NCBI RefSeq assembly: GCF_003634045.1
Contig: NZ_RBIM01000003.1
Location: 412,640 to 476,639, forward strand
Source of the DNA: Maricaulis maris
Lineage (GTDB): Bacteria > Pseudomonadota > Alphaproteobacteria > Caulobacterales > Maricaulaceae
Reading direction: 5' to 3'
Length of the DNA: 64,000 bases
Each line of letters opens with the position of its first letter. Positions within the stretch are counted from its first letter, which is position 1. Both the position numbers and the translations under genes were made by a program. The notes beneath the pieces are model-generated. The model ran no database searches. It was not told where the DNA came from and saw only the letters and a program-made list of their open reading frames with translations. Positions 10,202 to 17,971 of the stretch are shown here, piece after piece.

Positions 10202-10474
10202 GGGCGATAATGCCCTCGGTTTTCGGGACGGGAGGCACGAGCTCAGTCACTTGTGCCCGGAGACTTGCGGAGCCTGTCCGCGTCTCGGGGGTGACATCCC
10301 GAAACTCCGGCAGGGCGTGCGATCAGGTCCAGGGGCACTAAACGACCGACCCTCAGTACCTGGCGCATTGGAATCGGGGGCGAGAGCGTCCGGGAAAACT
10401 CCGTGAGCGGGATGCTTGTCGAAGCCTACCGTTATGAAATCAGCGCTTTATCGGCTCCGGCCGACATCCCGCTC
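10202..10474 (+). ncRNA. candidate structured RNA of unknown class
   Basis: No gene covers this part of the 815-bp gap 9730-10544, but helices are dense. They are GGGC/GCCC (10202-10215), GGCACGAG/CTTGTGCC (10234-10257), CCCGGAGAC/GTCTCGGG enclosing GCGGA/TCCGC (10256-10289), and TGCG+CAGGT/ACCTG+CGCA (10318-10367). A long-range pairing of GGTTTTC (10218-10224) with GAAAACT (10394-10400) closes them. A further 10-bp stem pairs 10405-10414 with 10465-10474. Several pairs are G-U only if the plus strand is transcribed, which favours this orientation. I could not match it to RNase P RNA, tmRNA, SRP RNA or 6S RNA from memory. Confidence 0.4.
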
Positions 10475-10544
10475 CCTCCCATCCCTCCGGCGCCTTGCGC
10501 GTGCGGAGCGATTGGCCTGCCAGCCGTCCGGGACGTATTGCCCG

Positions 10545-11504
10545 CTAACTCGCCGTTGCGGTTGTCGCGACCACGGTGCTGCTCATGATGGCCACCATGA
10601 CCGCGGTCTGGGCGGCAATGACGGCGGCCATGGCGGAGACGTCGGTCGCGGGCACACCGGGACGGTCAGCGGTGAGGATCTGGTGCGCCAACCGCGTGCG
10701 CGGGGCGCCGGCGCCACGGCACTTCTTGGGCAGGCGTTCACTGATATCGGCCATCGCGTGGACATCGGCGACGGTCAGCCCCTCGACGGCCCAGGCGACC
10801 AGCATCGATTTGTCATGCTCGCCGCGCAGGCGCTTTTGTGAACGGGCGGCCTCGCGCAGGCTGTCGAAGGCCGCGACGGCCTGGTGCGGGCTGGCGTGCA
10901 GCAGCACGGCAAGACGGGTTGCCTCGCGTTTGTAATGCTTGAAATGATGGTCTGCGGCGAAGACCTGCGCGGCCTGCTCGCGACGGGCGGTGACATCGCC
11001 GGGAGAGGCGCCCTCGGCGGCATGGGCGGCGGCGAACGTGTCAGTGATCGAGACATCGGAGCGCCACCAGGGCGGGCGGATGGCCTGTTTGATGGCGTAG
11101 AAGCGGGCGACCAGCGTCTCGGTCGGCTCGTCCGACAGGGCCAGGACCAGGGCCGCGCGCGCACCGCCGCCATGGACCGATCCGGTACCGCTGGCCTTGC
11201 GGGCCGCGCGCACCGCCTCGCGCAGGGCGAAGAAGCGCTCCGGATCAATCCCCCGGGCCGTCATCATCGCCGCATAGACCCAACGCAGGGAGCCGGTCGG
11301 GGCGCGATGGCCGCCAAGGCGGTCCTTGATTGCGTCGTGGATCTCACGGGTCCGGCTCACCAGCTGGCGCGGCTCGGCCGTCTCGTCAGCGGTGCGCAAC
11401 AGGGCCGAGGCGGTGAAGGGCAACGCCGTCGAATCGGGTTTTGAGCGGCCACGGCCCAGCGCCTCATGCAGGGCGATATAGCGGTTCAGGGCGGCTTCAG
11501 TCAT
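10545..11504 (-). CDS. hypothetical helical protein
   Basis: 319 residues from the ATG at 11504, chosen because GAGGAG lies 7 bases upstream; an upstream in-frame start has no such site. The sequence is Ala/Arg-rich and almost entirely helix-forming, with repeating patterns such as RFFALREAVRAARKA, ARFYAIKQAI and AAFDSLREAARSQ that may be helical repeats. No signal peptide or membrane segment is evident, apart from an Ala/Val/Thr-rich tail of about 35 residues. It faintly resembles DUF4003-type proteins, but I cannot confirm this. Function unknown. Confidence 0.65.
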   Translation of the reverse strand: MTEAALNRYIALHEALGRGRSKPDSTALPFTASALLRTADETAEPRQLVSRTREIHDAIKDRLGGHRAPTGSLRWVYAAMMTARGIDPERFFALREAVRAARKASGTGSVHGGGARAALVLALSDEPTETLVARFYAIKQAIRPPWWRSDVSITDTFAAAHAAEGASPGDVTARREQAAQVFAADHHFKHYKREATRLAVLLHASPHQAVAAFDSLREAARSQKRLRGEHDKSMLVAWAVEGLTVADVHAMADISERLPKKCRGAGAPRTRLAHQILTADRPGVPATDVSAMAAVIAAQTAVMVAIMSSTVVATTATAS

Positions 11505-11621
11505 GCATTCACTCCTCATTCCGGCATCAGCCTAACATGAGGACGGGTTTGCATCGGACGGGACTGGCTGGCCGCCTGTCCCCTGCCCGCATCACCAGGC
11601 TTTGCGGCGGACACCCGCGCC

Positions 11622-11690
11622 TGGCGGCGGGCGATTTTTGCGCCTAGCGGCGGGCGTTTTTTGCGCCTAGCGGCGGGCGATGATCCACAC
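11622..11690. repeat. 23-bp tandem triplication at the 3' end of the YqaE gene
   Basis: GCGGCGGGCG-containing units begin at 11622, 11645 and 11668, an exact 23-bp period. The last unit is the end of the YqaE/Pmp3 coding sequence. The two others lie downstream on the minus strand and repeat the stop-codon region with T-rich spacers. Confidence 0.75.
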
Positions 11691-11849
11691 CGCGTGCACG
11701 ATGCCGGGGATGTAACCGAACAGGGTCAAGACGATATTGATCCAGAATTGCGCGCCGATCCCGACCTGCAGGAAGACGCCGAGCGGCGGCAGGAAAATCG
11801 CCGCGATGACCCGGATGATGTCGCCCCCGGTGACGGTCTGTTCTGGCAT
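11667..11849 (-). CDS. YqaE/Pmp3-family small membrane protein
   Basis: 60 residues from the ATG at 11849, with AGGAG 8 bases upstream. Two hydrophobic helices surround the family signature FLPPLGVFLQVGIGAQFWIN, followed by LTLFGYIPGIVHAVWII. These proteolipids sit in the inner membrane and in yeast and plants are linked to membrane potential and salt or cold stress; the bacterial role is unclear. The gene is monocistronic and divergent from the ParA gene. Confidence 0.88.
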   Translation of the reverse strand: MPEQTVTGGDIIRVIAAIFLPPLGVFLQVGIGAQFWINIVLTLFGYIPGIVHAVWIIARR

Positions 11850-12011
11850 GGCTTGGTCTCCTGGCTCGCTTGAGACCCGAACAGACGCAGACAATACGGC
11901 GAAATTTCGACTCAAATCCGTCGGCCCGGCTTAGACCTCGTGCAAGACATGCCTGTTTTGATGTGCCGTGAGGAGGCCGCCATTGCGCGGTCGCACGGGA
12001 GAGGTGCCGTC

Positions 12012-12953
12012 ATGACAGGCAAGGCTCAAGTCGTGGTTTTCGCGTCGCAGAAGGGCGGGTCCGGCAAGACCACCGTGTCAGCCCACATGGCCGTCCAGGC
12101 CGAGCTGTCGGGGGCCGGGCCGGTCGCCCTGGTCGATACCGATCCGCAAGGTTCGATGGCAAAATGGTGGAATGCGCGGGCCAGCAGCGTCCCGGCCTTT
12201 GCCCGCATCTCGGTGCCGGATCTGGGTCGTGACATCAAGCTGCTCGCCGATGCCGGCTATCGCCTGATCATCATCGACACGCCGCCGGCCGTGACCTCGA
12301 CCATCGCCGAAGTGATCACCCATGCCGATCTCGTGGTGCTGCCGACCCGTCCCAGCCCGCACGATCTGCGCGCCGTGGGACCGACGGTCGACATCGTGCA
12401 GATGCAGGGCAAGCCGCTGGTCTTCGTCATCAATTCCGCCACCGCCCGGGCCCGGATCACCGGCGAGACGGCGGTCGCCCTGTCACAGCACGGCACCGTC
12501 GCCCCGGTCACCCTGCACCACCGCGTCGACTTTGCCGCCTCAATGATTGATGGCCGCACCGTCGGTGAGGTCTCCGACAGCAGTCGCTCCGCGGTCGAGG
12601 TCGCCAATCTCTGGGCCTATCTCGACGACCGGCTGATGCGGATGCGGGCCAGCGATCCGCGCGATCTCCTGGACCGTCCACCGCGCTCCACCTTCGAAGC
12701 CGACATCTTGTCGCCCGCCACCGCCGGCATGTCAGGCCAGGAGGTCGAAGAGGACGAAGACGCGCTGGAAAACCAGCCCGGCTATGCCCTCGCCGCCGCC
12801 GGCGCCCCGCCACCACCGCCGGGTCCGGCCGCCTCGGCCAATTCCAACTGGGACGGGATTGACCGTCGCAAGGCCGACAGCGGTCCGCCGCCGGGCAAGC
12901 CGGATCGTCGCCGCGCCAGCCATCAACCCTTCGGGCGCCGTTTCACGGCCTGA
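12012..12953 (+). CDS. orphan ParA/MinD-family ATPase
   Basis: 313 residues from the ATG at 12012. It has the deviant Walker A of ParA proteins (KGGSGKTT, Lys14 and Lys19), the A' motif VDTDPQGS (42-48) and a Walker B LIIIDTPPA. After about residue 215 the protein gains an acidic and proline-rich tail (GAPPPPPGPAA) ending in a basic segment with two DRR triplets. ParA ATPases position plasmids, chromosomes or protein clusters by cycling on the nucleoid. No parB or parS is visible here, and the gene 22 bp downstream is the likely partner. This is probably not the chromosomal parA, which normally lies beside parB near gidA. Confidence 0.85.
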   Translation: MTGKAQVVVFASQKGGSGKTTVSAHMAVQAELSGAGPVALVDTDPQGSMAKWWNARASSVPAFARISVPDLGRDIKLLADAGYRLIIIDTPPAVTSTIAEVITHADLVVLPTRPSPHDLRAVGPTVDIVQMQGKPLVFVINSATARARITGETAVALSQHGTVAPVTLHHRVDFAASMIDGRTVGEVSDSSRSAVEVANLWAYLDDRLMRMRASDPRDLLDRPPRSTFEADILSPATAGMSGQEVEEDEDALENQPGYALAAAGAPPPPPGPAASANSNWDGIDRRKADSGPPPGKPDRRRASHQPFGRRFTA

Positions 12954-12975
12954 GCCCGCCAGGAAGGACCCGTTC

Positions 12976-13527
12976 ATGAGCGCCAAATACGCCAGCCTTC
13001 ACGCCGGACTGCTTGCCCGCAAGGGCGAGGCCTCGCCTGCCATCCCCTCGCCGCTCGGCCCGGCCTCCTATACCGACCAGCCGCAGCGCCGCGACATTGA
13101 TCCGCCGCGCCCGGAAAACCAGCCGCGGGAGCAACAGCGCCACAACACGCCGCTGTTTGCCCGCAAACGCCCACCCATGCCGGCTGACGCCGCCCCGCCG
13201 CCGCGTCATGCCCCCGATACCGGCTCCGGAACGCCTGGCCAACAGGCGTCGGAAACACCCGCTTCCGCCTCGCCGCCGGGCGGGTGTTGCAGCGGCGCGG
13301 CACCCCCCAATAAGCCGCGTCCGCTGCCCGGTCCCGATGCCCCGTTGGAACACCGCACCGCCGTCCGCCTGACTGCCGAACAGAAGCGGCGCCTGGGCAC
13401 GGTCTCGGTGCAGATGAGCTGGTCACAGCAACGCATCCTGGCGATCGCGCTGGATGAATGGCTGGACCGGTTGTGCGAAACCGAGATGAAAAACTGCGCC
13501 TGCCTGAAAACCCGCAAGCCGGGCTGA
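12976..13527 (+). CDS. small putative ParA partner with RHH-like C-terminus
   Basis: 183 residues; AGGAAGGA lies 7 bases before the ATG. The N-terminus (KYASLHAGLLARKGEA) is followed by a long disordered Pro/Gln/Arg-rich region, which contains a second similar peptide (NTPLFARKRPP) and a GGCCSG cysteine pair. Near residues 125-165 it resembles a ribbon-helix-helix domain (TAVRLTAEQKRRLG, then QRILAIALDEWLDRL). ParB-like activators often stimulate ParA through a basic N-terminal peptide, so the duplicated LxARK motif next to a ParA gene suggests an activator or cargo adaptor. That is inference; no family is recognised with certainty. Confidence 0.65.
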   Translation: MSAKYASLHAGLLARKGEASPAIPSPLGPASYTDQPQRRDIDPPRPENQPREQQRHNTPLFARKRPPMPADAAPPPRHAPDTGSGTPGQQASETPASASPPGGCCSGAAPPNKPRPLPGPDAPLEHRTAVRLTAEQKRRLGTVSVQMSWSQQRILAIALDEWLDRLCETEMKNCACLKTRKPG

Positions 13528-13584
13528 TCGGCTTGTCTGCCGTCGCACCGCAGGCTAGGCAGGCAGCGGGTCATGGGGTGAGAG

Positions 13585-14367
13585 ATGGACATCCACGCAC
13601 ATAATCGGGACGCTTGGAACGCCGAGAGCGAAAGCGGCGACAGTGAGTGGTGCCAACCGGTCGATGCCGCCACCATCGCCGCCGCTCGAACTGGCGACTG
13701 GTCGGTCATCCTGACACCGAACAAGCCGGTACCGCGCGACTGGTTCGGCGACATCAAGGGCGCCCGCATCCTGTGTCTCGCCAGCGGCGGCGGGCAACAG
13801 GCGCCAATGCTCGCCGCTGCCGGTGCGACCGTCACAAGTGTCGACCTGTCACCGGCACAATTGGCCAAGGATGCCGAGGTGGCGGCCCGCGAAGGTCTGG
13901 CCCTTGAAACCATCGAGGCTGACATGACGGCATTTTCCGACAAGGTCGGGAGCGGTTATGATCTGGTCTTCAATGCCACATCCAACCTGTTCGCCGGCCG
14001 CATCCTGCCGGTCTGGCGCGAATGCGCCGCCATCCTCAAACCCGGTGGCCGCCTGCTCGCCGGCTTCATGAATCCGGACTTTTTCCTGTTCGATCATGAC
14101 GAGGTGGACGCCGGCGGACCGCTGACTGCACGCTTTCACCTGCCCTTCTCCGCCGCCCGCGACCTGCCGGTCGGACAGCGCGAGGAACGTGTCCGCCGAC
14201 GCGAGGCACTGGAATATTCCCACAGCCTGGAAGACCAGATCGGCGGTCAGATTGCGGCCGGTTTCACGATTGAGGGATTTTACGAGGACCGTTGGTCAGC
14301 GGACGCGACCCGGCTCGACCCGTACATGCCGACCAGCTTTGCCACCCTGGCCCGCAAATCCGGTTAG
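13585..14367 (+). CDS. class I SAM-dependent methyltransferase
   Basis: 260 residues. Motif I is ILCLASGGGQQAPMLAAAG (about 60-78), motif II ends in SVDLSP, and GGRLLAGFMNPDF follows. The WNAESESGDSEWCQP start and C-terminal DRW...DPYMPTSFATLARK are typical of a widespread family of small-molecule methyltransferases of unknown substrate. It is cytoplasmic, with no membrane segment, and appears to be transcribed alone. Confidence 0.85.
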   Translation: MDIHAHNRDAWNAESESGDSEWCQPVDAATIAAARTGDWSVILTPNKPVPRDWFGDIKGARILCLASGGGQQAPMLAAAGATVTSVDLSPAQLAKDAEVAAREGLALETIEADMTAFSDKVGSGYDLVFNATSNLFAGRILPVWRECAAILKPGGRLLAGFMNPDFFLFDHDEVDAGGPLTARFHLPFSAARDLPVGQREERVRRREALEYSHSLEDQIGGQIAAGFTIEGFYEDRWSADATRLDPYMPTSFATLARKSG

Positions 14368-14432
14368 AGCTTTGTTTTGACGCTTTTTCGAACCGCGAAA
14401 CCGGTTTCCACTTTCGCTGAAAATGCGCCAGC
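14365..14432. repeat. alphaproteobacterial-type intergenic palindrome
   Basis: Sequence of the type GAGCTTTGTTTTGACGC ... CGAACCGCGAAACCGG ... CTTTCGCTGAAAATGCGCC just after the methyltransferase stop. It is an imperfect hairpin resembling intergenic repeats I remember from other alphaproteobacteria. It may act as a weak terminator. Confidence 0.4.
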
Positions 14433-14545
14433 TACCCGCATACGCATGGCCGCCTCCCCCTCCATTCGCGCAAAATTGGCCAAACCGCCACATTCTTGGC
14501 ATGATTACCGCCATAACCGCCCCTTCATCGTGAAAGGGAGAGCGC

Positions 14546-14947
14546 GTGGTCCAGGCCTATTCCATGGAAGGCTTCGAGATTCGCATCGACGGCAGTGTGC
14601 TGGAGATGCGGACGGAAGGCACACGCACGGTTGGCATGGGGCGCGACAGCGGACGTTCGTTCGAGAGCTTTCTGGCCCATTCCGACGTCTCCGGCGTCCT
14701 GTTTGATGTACGCGGCGCGCACTACGACTTCACGCCGGATGCCTGGGAAGAACGCGCCCGCGTCATCGCCCGTATCTGCACGCCCTATCCGACCGCCTTC
14801 GTTGGCCGCCCGGATCAGGACGGGCAGATCGGTCGGGTCATGGAATTGCTCGAAGCGCGGGGCGGCTCTGCCTTGCATTGCCGCTCACGGCAATCTGCGC
14901 GAGTATGGCTGGATGGACACAGGACCGACCCAGCTCGGAAAGAGTGA
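14546..14947 (+). CDS. small STAS/SpoIIAA-like protein, paralogue 1
   Basis: 133 residues from the GTG at 14546 (AAAGGGAG upstream); an ATG six codons in is possible. It shares a clear pattern with the gene at 14975: YSMxGFE, then ExRxEGxR, LxDVRxAxY, WEERxRxxAR and a C-terminal ARxWL. The alternation of strands and helices suggests a SpoIIAA/STAS-like fold, so a regulatory role is conceivable, but the fold assignment is inference. The C-terminus (after ALHCRSR) is more basic than in the paralogue. The two genes lie 27 bp apart and are presumably co-transcribed. Confidence 0.6.
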   Translation: MVQAYSMEGFEIRIDGSVLEMRTEGTRTVGMGRDSGRSFESFLAHSDVSGVLFDVRGAHYDFTPDAWEERARVIARICTPYPTAFVGRPDQDGQIGRVMELLEARGGSALHCRSRQSARVWLDGHRTDPARKE

Positions 14948-14974
14948 GCCGACGGGCGGCGGGGCCGACGCCGC

Positions 14975-15349
14975 ATGAACAACAATTACTCCATGCGCGG
15001 CTTCGAACTCAAACTGGTCAACAATGTGATCGAGTTGCGAGCCGAGGGCGAACGGGTGGCAGGCGCCGAGCGTGCTCCGGCCAGCGCCTTCACCAGCATC
15101 GCCGCAAAAATCGACAGCCACCTGATCCTCTACGATATCCGTAGCGCCGACTACCAACTCGGTGAGTTGGATTGGGAGGAGCGTTTCAGATTCGTTGCGC
15201 GGCTCTTCAAGGGCTACCGGATCGCCTATGTCGTGCGCAAGGAACAGCGCGACATCGCTCGCGGGGCCTGCCGCGCCCATGCTCGCAATGGCGACAAGGC
15301 CGACGTCTTCACATCAAAAACACGCGCCCTCGACTGGCTGAAAAACTGA
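14975..15349 (+). CDS. small STAS/SpoIIAA-like protein, paralogue 2
   Basis: 124 residues, starting MNNNYSMRGFELKL. It matches the preceding gene over most of its length (IELRAEGERVAG, LILYDIRSADY, DWEERFRFVARLF, ending RALDWLKN). No signal peptide or membrane helix. The pair looks like a tandem duplication that has since diverged. Function unknown; the resemblance to single-domain STAS-like proteins is by pattern only. Confidence 0.6.
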   Translation: MNNNYSMRGFELKLVNNVIELRAEGERVAGAERAPASAFTSIAAKIDSHLILYDIRSADYQLGELDWEERFRFVARLFKGYRIAYVVRKEQRDIARGACRAHARNGDKADVFTSKTRALDWLKN

Positions 15350-15373
15350 ACCCGCCCTCGGGCCGGCGACCGG

Positions 15374-16009
15374 CTATTGGATCGGCCCGTCGGCGCTGTC
15401 GGCAATCCGCGCCGCAAGAAGCGCTTGCATGAGATCCAGTCTCGCCGCGCTGTCCGGCGCTTCAAGCAAGGCCTGACGATCCCTGGCCGGAAACGGTGCG
15501 TTCATCGACAACTGGTCAACCAGAACGGCGATAGGCGCATCGCGCAGGCTGCGCCAGTCCGCGGTCAATTGCTCGGCCTGGAACCAGGCCTGCAGCAATT
15601 GCAGCAACCGCTCCCGATCCGCATCCGGTTCGCGGCGCGGCAAGAGATCATCGCGGAACGGGGTGTAGTCCGGCTCAGCCACCCGGTACGGCGTCTTGGT
15701 CGCAATTTCGCGCTCAAGCCGGAAGCGACTAACCCCGACCAGCGTGATCAAGTAGCGACCGTCTTCAGTCTCCTGACACTGTTTGAGGCGACCGACACCG
15801 CCGATCACGGCCAGTTCCGGGTGCCCCGGATCACTGCCGGGTCGGGTCTGGATGATGCCGATATGCCCGCCACCACGGCGAACATCGTCAAGCATGTTCA
15901 GATAACGCGGCTCGAAGACGTTCAAGGGCAGGATTTCGCCAGGCAATAAGATTGCGCCGCCGAGCGGGAAGAGCGGCAATTGGTCAGGCAGGGGCAGATT
16001 CTGGCTCAT
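15374..16009 (-). CDS. Lon N-terminal-domain (LON substrate-binding) protein
   Basis: 211 residues. It begins LPLFPLGGAILLPGEILPLN and continues VFEPRYLNMLDDV, the hallmark of the LON N-terminal domain found alone in many bacteria. HIGIIQTRP, VGRLKQCQE and YLITLVGVSRFRL follow. Stand-alone forms lack the AAA+ and protease parts of Lon and are thought to bind protein substrates; the role is unproven. It is convergent with the small paralogue pair. Confidence 0.9.
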   Translation of the reverse strand: MSQNLPLPDQLPLFPLGGAILLPGEILPLNVFEPRYLNMLDDVRRGGGHIGIIQTRPGSDPGHPELAVIGGVGRLKQCQETEDGRYLITLVGVSRFRLEREIATKTPYRVAEPDYTPFRDDLLPRREPDADRERLLQLLQAWFQAEQLTADWRSLRDAPIAVLVDQLSMNAPFPARDRQALLEAPDSAARLDLMQALLAARIADSADGPIQ

Positions 16010-16095
16010 GCACTTGAGATAGGGCCGGAGTGGCAGGCTGCCAAGGTCCGACCCGATCTCAAGACAGCAGATGACGGCAAGTCTGCGACATCCCG

Positions 16096-16608
16096 CTAAC
16101 GGCTCATCCCCATCATGTCGGCCTTGCCGATCGGCACGCCCAATTGCCGAAGGATATTGTAGGCGGTCGAGGCGTGAAAGAGCGCATTGGCGATCACGAA
16201 ATTCTGCAGATAGGCCTGACGCGGCAAGGTCAATTCGCGATCACGACCCGCGGGAAATGTGATGTTGGCTTCCGGATCGGCGTCGATCGCCGCGGTGTCC
16301 AAGGCCCAGACCGCTTCACGGGCCTTTTCGATGCGGGTCCGCAGCTCGGCGAAACTGGTTTCATCATCCGGCATTGAGGCCGGGGTGACGCCGGCCAGGC
16401 GCGACATGCCGCGCACACTGAAGTCGGAGACCAGCTGCACCTGACGGGCAAAGGGAAACATGTCCGGCGACAGGCGCCAGTTCAGCCACACACTGTCCTC
16501 GACATCCTTGTCGCGTGCAAAGGCTTCGCCCTTGGCAAGAATGCCGTCGAGCGCGCGGTAAACCTGGTCGAGTTGGGTACGTGCCACGGATGACAGGGTA
16601 AGCGTCAT
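16096..16608 (-). CDS. DUF1993 family protein
   Basis: 170 residues from the ATG at 16608, with GGAG upstream; an upstream in-frame extension is unlike the family and was left out. The motifs LSPDMFPFARQVQLVSD, ETSFAELRTRIEKA and YLQNFVIANALFHASTAYNIL are characteristic of DUF1993, four-helix-bundle proteins related in shape to DinB-like enzymes. The catalytic role is not known. Cytoplasmic. Confidence 0.88.
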   Translation of the reverse strand: MTLTLSSVARTQLDQVYRALDGILAKGEAFARDKDVEDSVWLNWRLSPDMFPFARQVQLVSDFSVRGMSRLAGVTPASMPDDETSFAELRTRIEKAREAVWALDTAAIDADPEANITFPAGRDRELTLPRQAYLQNFVIANALFHASTAYNILRQLGVPIGKADMMGMSR

Positions 16609-16792
16609 GATCTTGTTCTCCCCATTGATCAGTGATGGTGAAATGGGGTGTGCGGCGCTGTACGGCAAGACAGGGCGCGCCGGCATGACAGCTGGCCGCA
16701 AACACAAGCCGACCGGGACCCGCGTGCGGTATCCCGGTCGTGCTCATCAGTCTGGCCGGAACCTCCGGCCGCGTGCCGCAGGTGCCTAGTGG

Positions 16793-17182
16793 TCAGGCGT
16801 TGCTGCCCCAGCGACAAAGCAACTCGCCCTGCGCACTCCAGGTGGAGAGCCGTGCGTTGAAATCGGTCTCCATGTCCAAGGTGATGTCAGACAGGATGAC
16901 AGCGCCTTCACCGCGGGGTTCGATATCACCGCCCTGGTAGATATCGAAGGAACCGCCGCCGGTTCGCTGGGTTACGATCATGTCCCAGCTCGCGCCGGCA
17001 TCCGGGGCGCTCCAGGCGGTGACGACCAGGCCGTCGACTGTTTCGGTCAGGTCGATACCGCAGGCCGACCCATTGCCCATGTCTGACAGGCGGGCTTCGA
17101 GCGGCGCTTCGTCCACCTCAACGGCAAACCAGATACTGGCCATGGCTGCCAGCGAACTCAGTGAAATCAGTTTGATACCCAT
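16793..17182 (-). CDS. csgH: CsgH-like curli accessory protein
   Basis: 129 residues with an N-terminal hydrophobic signal (KLISLSSLAAMASIWFA). The mature region (AVILSDITLDMETDFNARLSTWSAQGELLC) has the beta-rich form of CsgH, a periplasmic chaperone of alphaproteobacterial curli that inhibits premature CsgA fibre formation. Two cysteines could form a disulfide. It lies 70 bp downstream of a curlin gene in the same direction, which strongly supports the call. The symbol is given on context and pattern. Confidence 0.75.
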   Translation of the reverse strand: MGIKLISLSSLAAMASIWFAVEVDEAPLEARLSDMGNGSACGIDLTETVDGLVVTAWSAPDAGASWDMIVTQRTGGGSFDIYQGGDIEPRGEGAVILSDITLDMETDFNARLSTWSAQGELLCRWGSNA

Positions 17183-17252
17183 ATCAGCCTCCTTGGCTGG
17201 GGCGGCCCGGTCGGCGCAGCGGCGTCAAGCCGCTGCGCCCGGCGGGGTCGTC

Positions 17253-17765
17253 CTAGTGGTCGCCCTGGATGATCAGGGTCACATTGCCAGAACCGGTCTG
17301 GCGGAGATTGGCGGAATTGCCATTGCCGACCTGGATCACGCCGGCCGCATTGTTGCTGCCGTATTGGTCCGTGACCGCGGTGTTGTTGCGGCCCATTTGG
17401 GACACGCCAACGATGTTGCGATTGCCGGTCTGGATGTTGCGCGTGTAATTGTTGTAGCCCTGCTGGCCGACAACGGCGTCATTGCTGCGGCCAAACTGGT
17501 CGACATGGGCCTCGTTGTAGCGACCGTTCTGACCAACCGTGGTGCCGTTGCGGGCGCCGTCCTGGATGACGGTGACATACTGGCGCTCACCGCGCTGATT
17601 GATCACCATGCTCTGGCGGTGGCCCGTCTGGCGACCGGCAATGTCGTTCTGGTAGCCCTGCTGGGCGACCGAAACGCGGTTACGCGATTGCGCGTCAGCT
17701 GCACCGACCGTGCCGAGGATGGAAACTGCCGCGAGGGCGCTGGCAATGAGAAAGCGGGTCTTCAT
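17253..17765 (-). CDS. curlin-repeat amyloid subunit (CsgA/CsgB-like)
   Basis: 170 residues from the ATG at 17765. A Sec signal peptide ([21 protein letters not shown]) is followed by about ten Gln/Asn/Gly-rich repeats of roughly 20 residues with the core QxGxxN (QDGARN, QNGRYN, QFGRSN, QTGNRN, QMGRNN, QYGSNN, QVGNGN, QTGSGN). This is the amyloid curlin repeat of extracellular curli fibres. Whether it is the major or nucleator subunit cannot be decided. The secretion genes csgG, csgE and csgF are not in this window. Confidence 0.9.
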   Translation of the reverse strand: MKTRFLIASALAAVSILGTVGAADAQSRNRVSVAQQGYQNDIAGRQTGHRQSMVINQRGERQYVTVIQDGARNGTTVGQNGRYNEAHVDQFGRSNDAVVGQQGYNNYTRNIQTGNRNIVGVSQMGRNNTAVTDQYGSNNAAGVIQVGNGNSANLRQTGSGNVTLIIQGDH

Positions 17766-17912
17766 TTGACTACTCCAATTTTGCTGGCCGACGCCCGATG
17801 CATCGAAGCCTGTCACCTGTTTTAAAGACCCGGCGATGAGCGAATGCTGAGTGCTGTATTCATAGTCAAAACAGGTAGATGAACGAATTCTGTCAGAGGC
17901 CGGAGAGCCATG

Positions 17913-17941
17913 AAAAAGGCCCGGTGCGGGTGCACCGGGCC
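17913..17941 (-). terminator. rho-independent terminator
   Basis: A perfect 10-bp stem GGCCCGGTGC / GCACCGGGCC with a GGGT loop, followed by five T on the minus strand. It lies 30 bp after the stop of the secreted-protein gene at 17972-18550 and separates it from the curlin gene. Confidence 0.9.
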
Positions 17942-17971
17942 GAGTTTCACAACGCAGGGAATATACAGATC

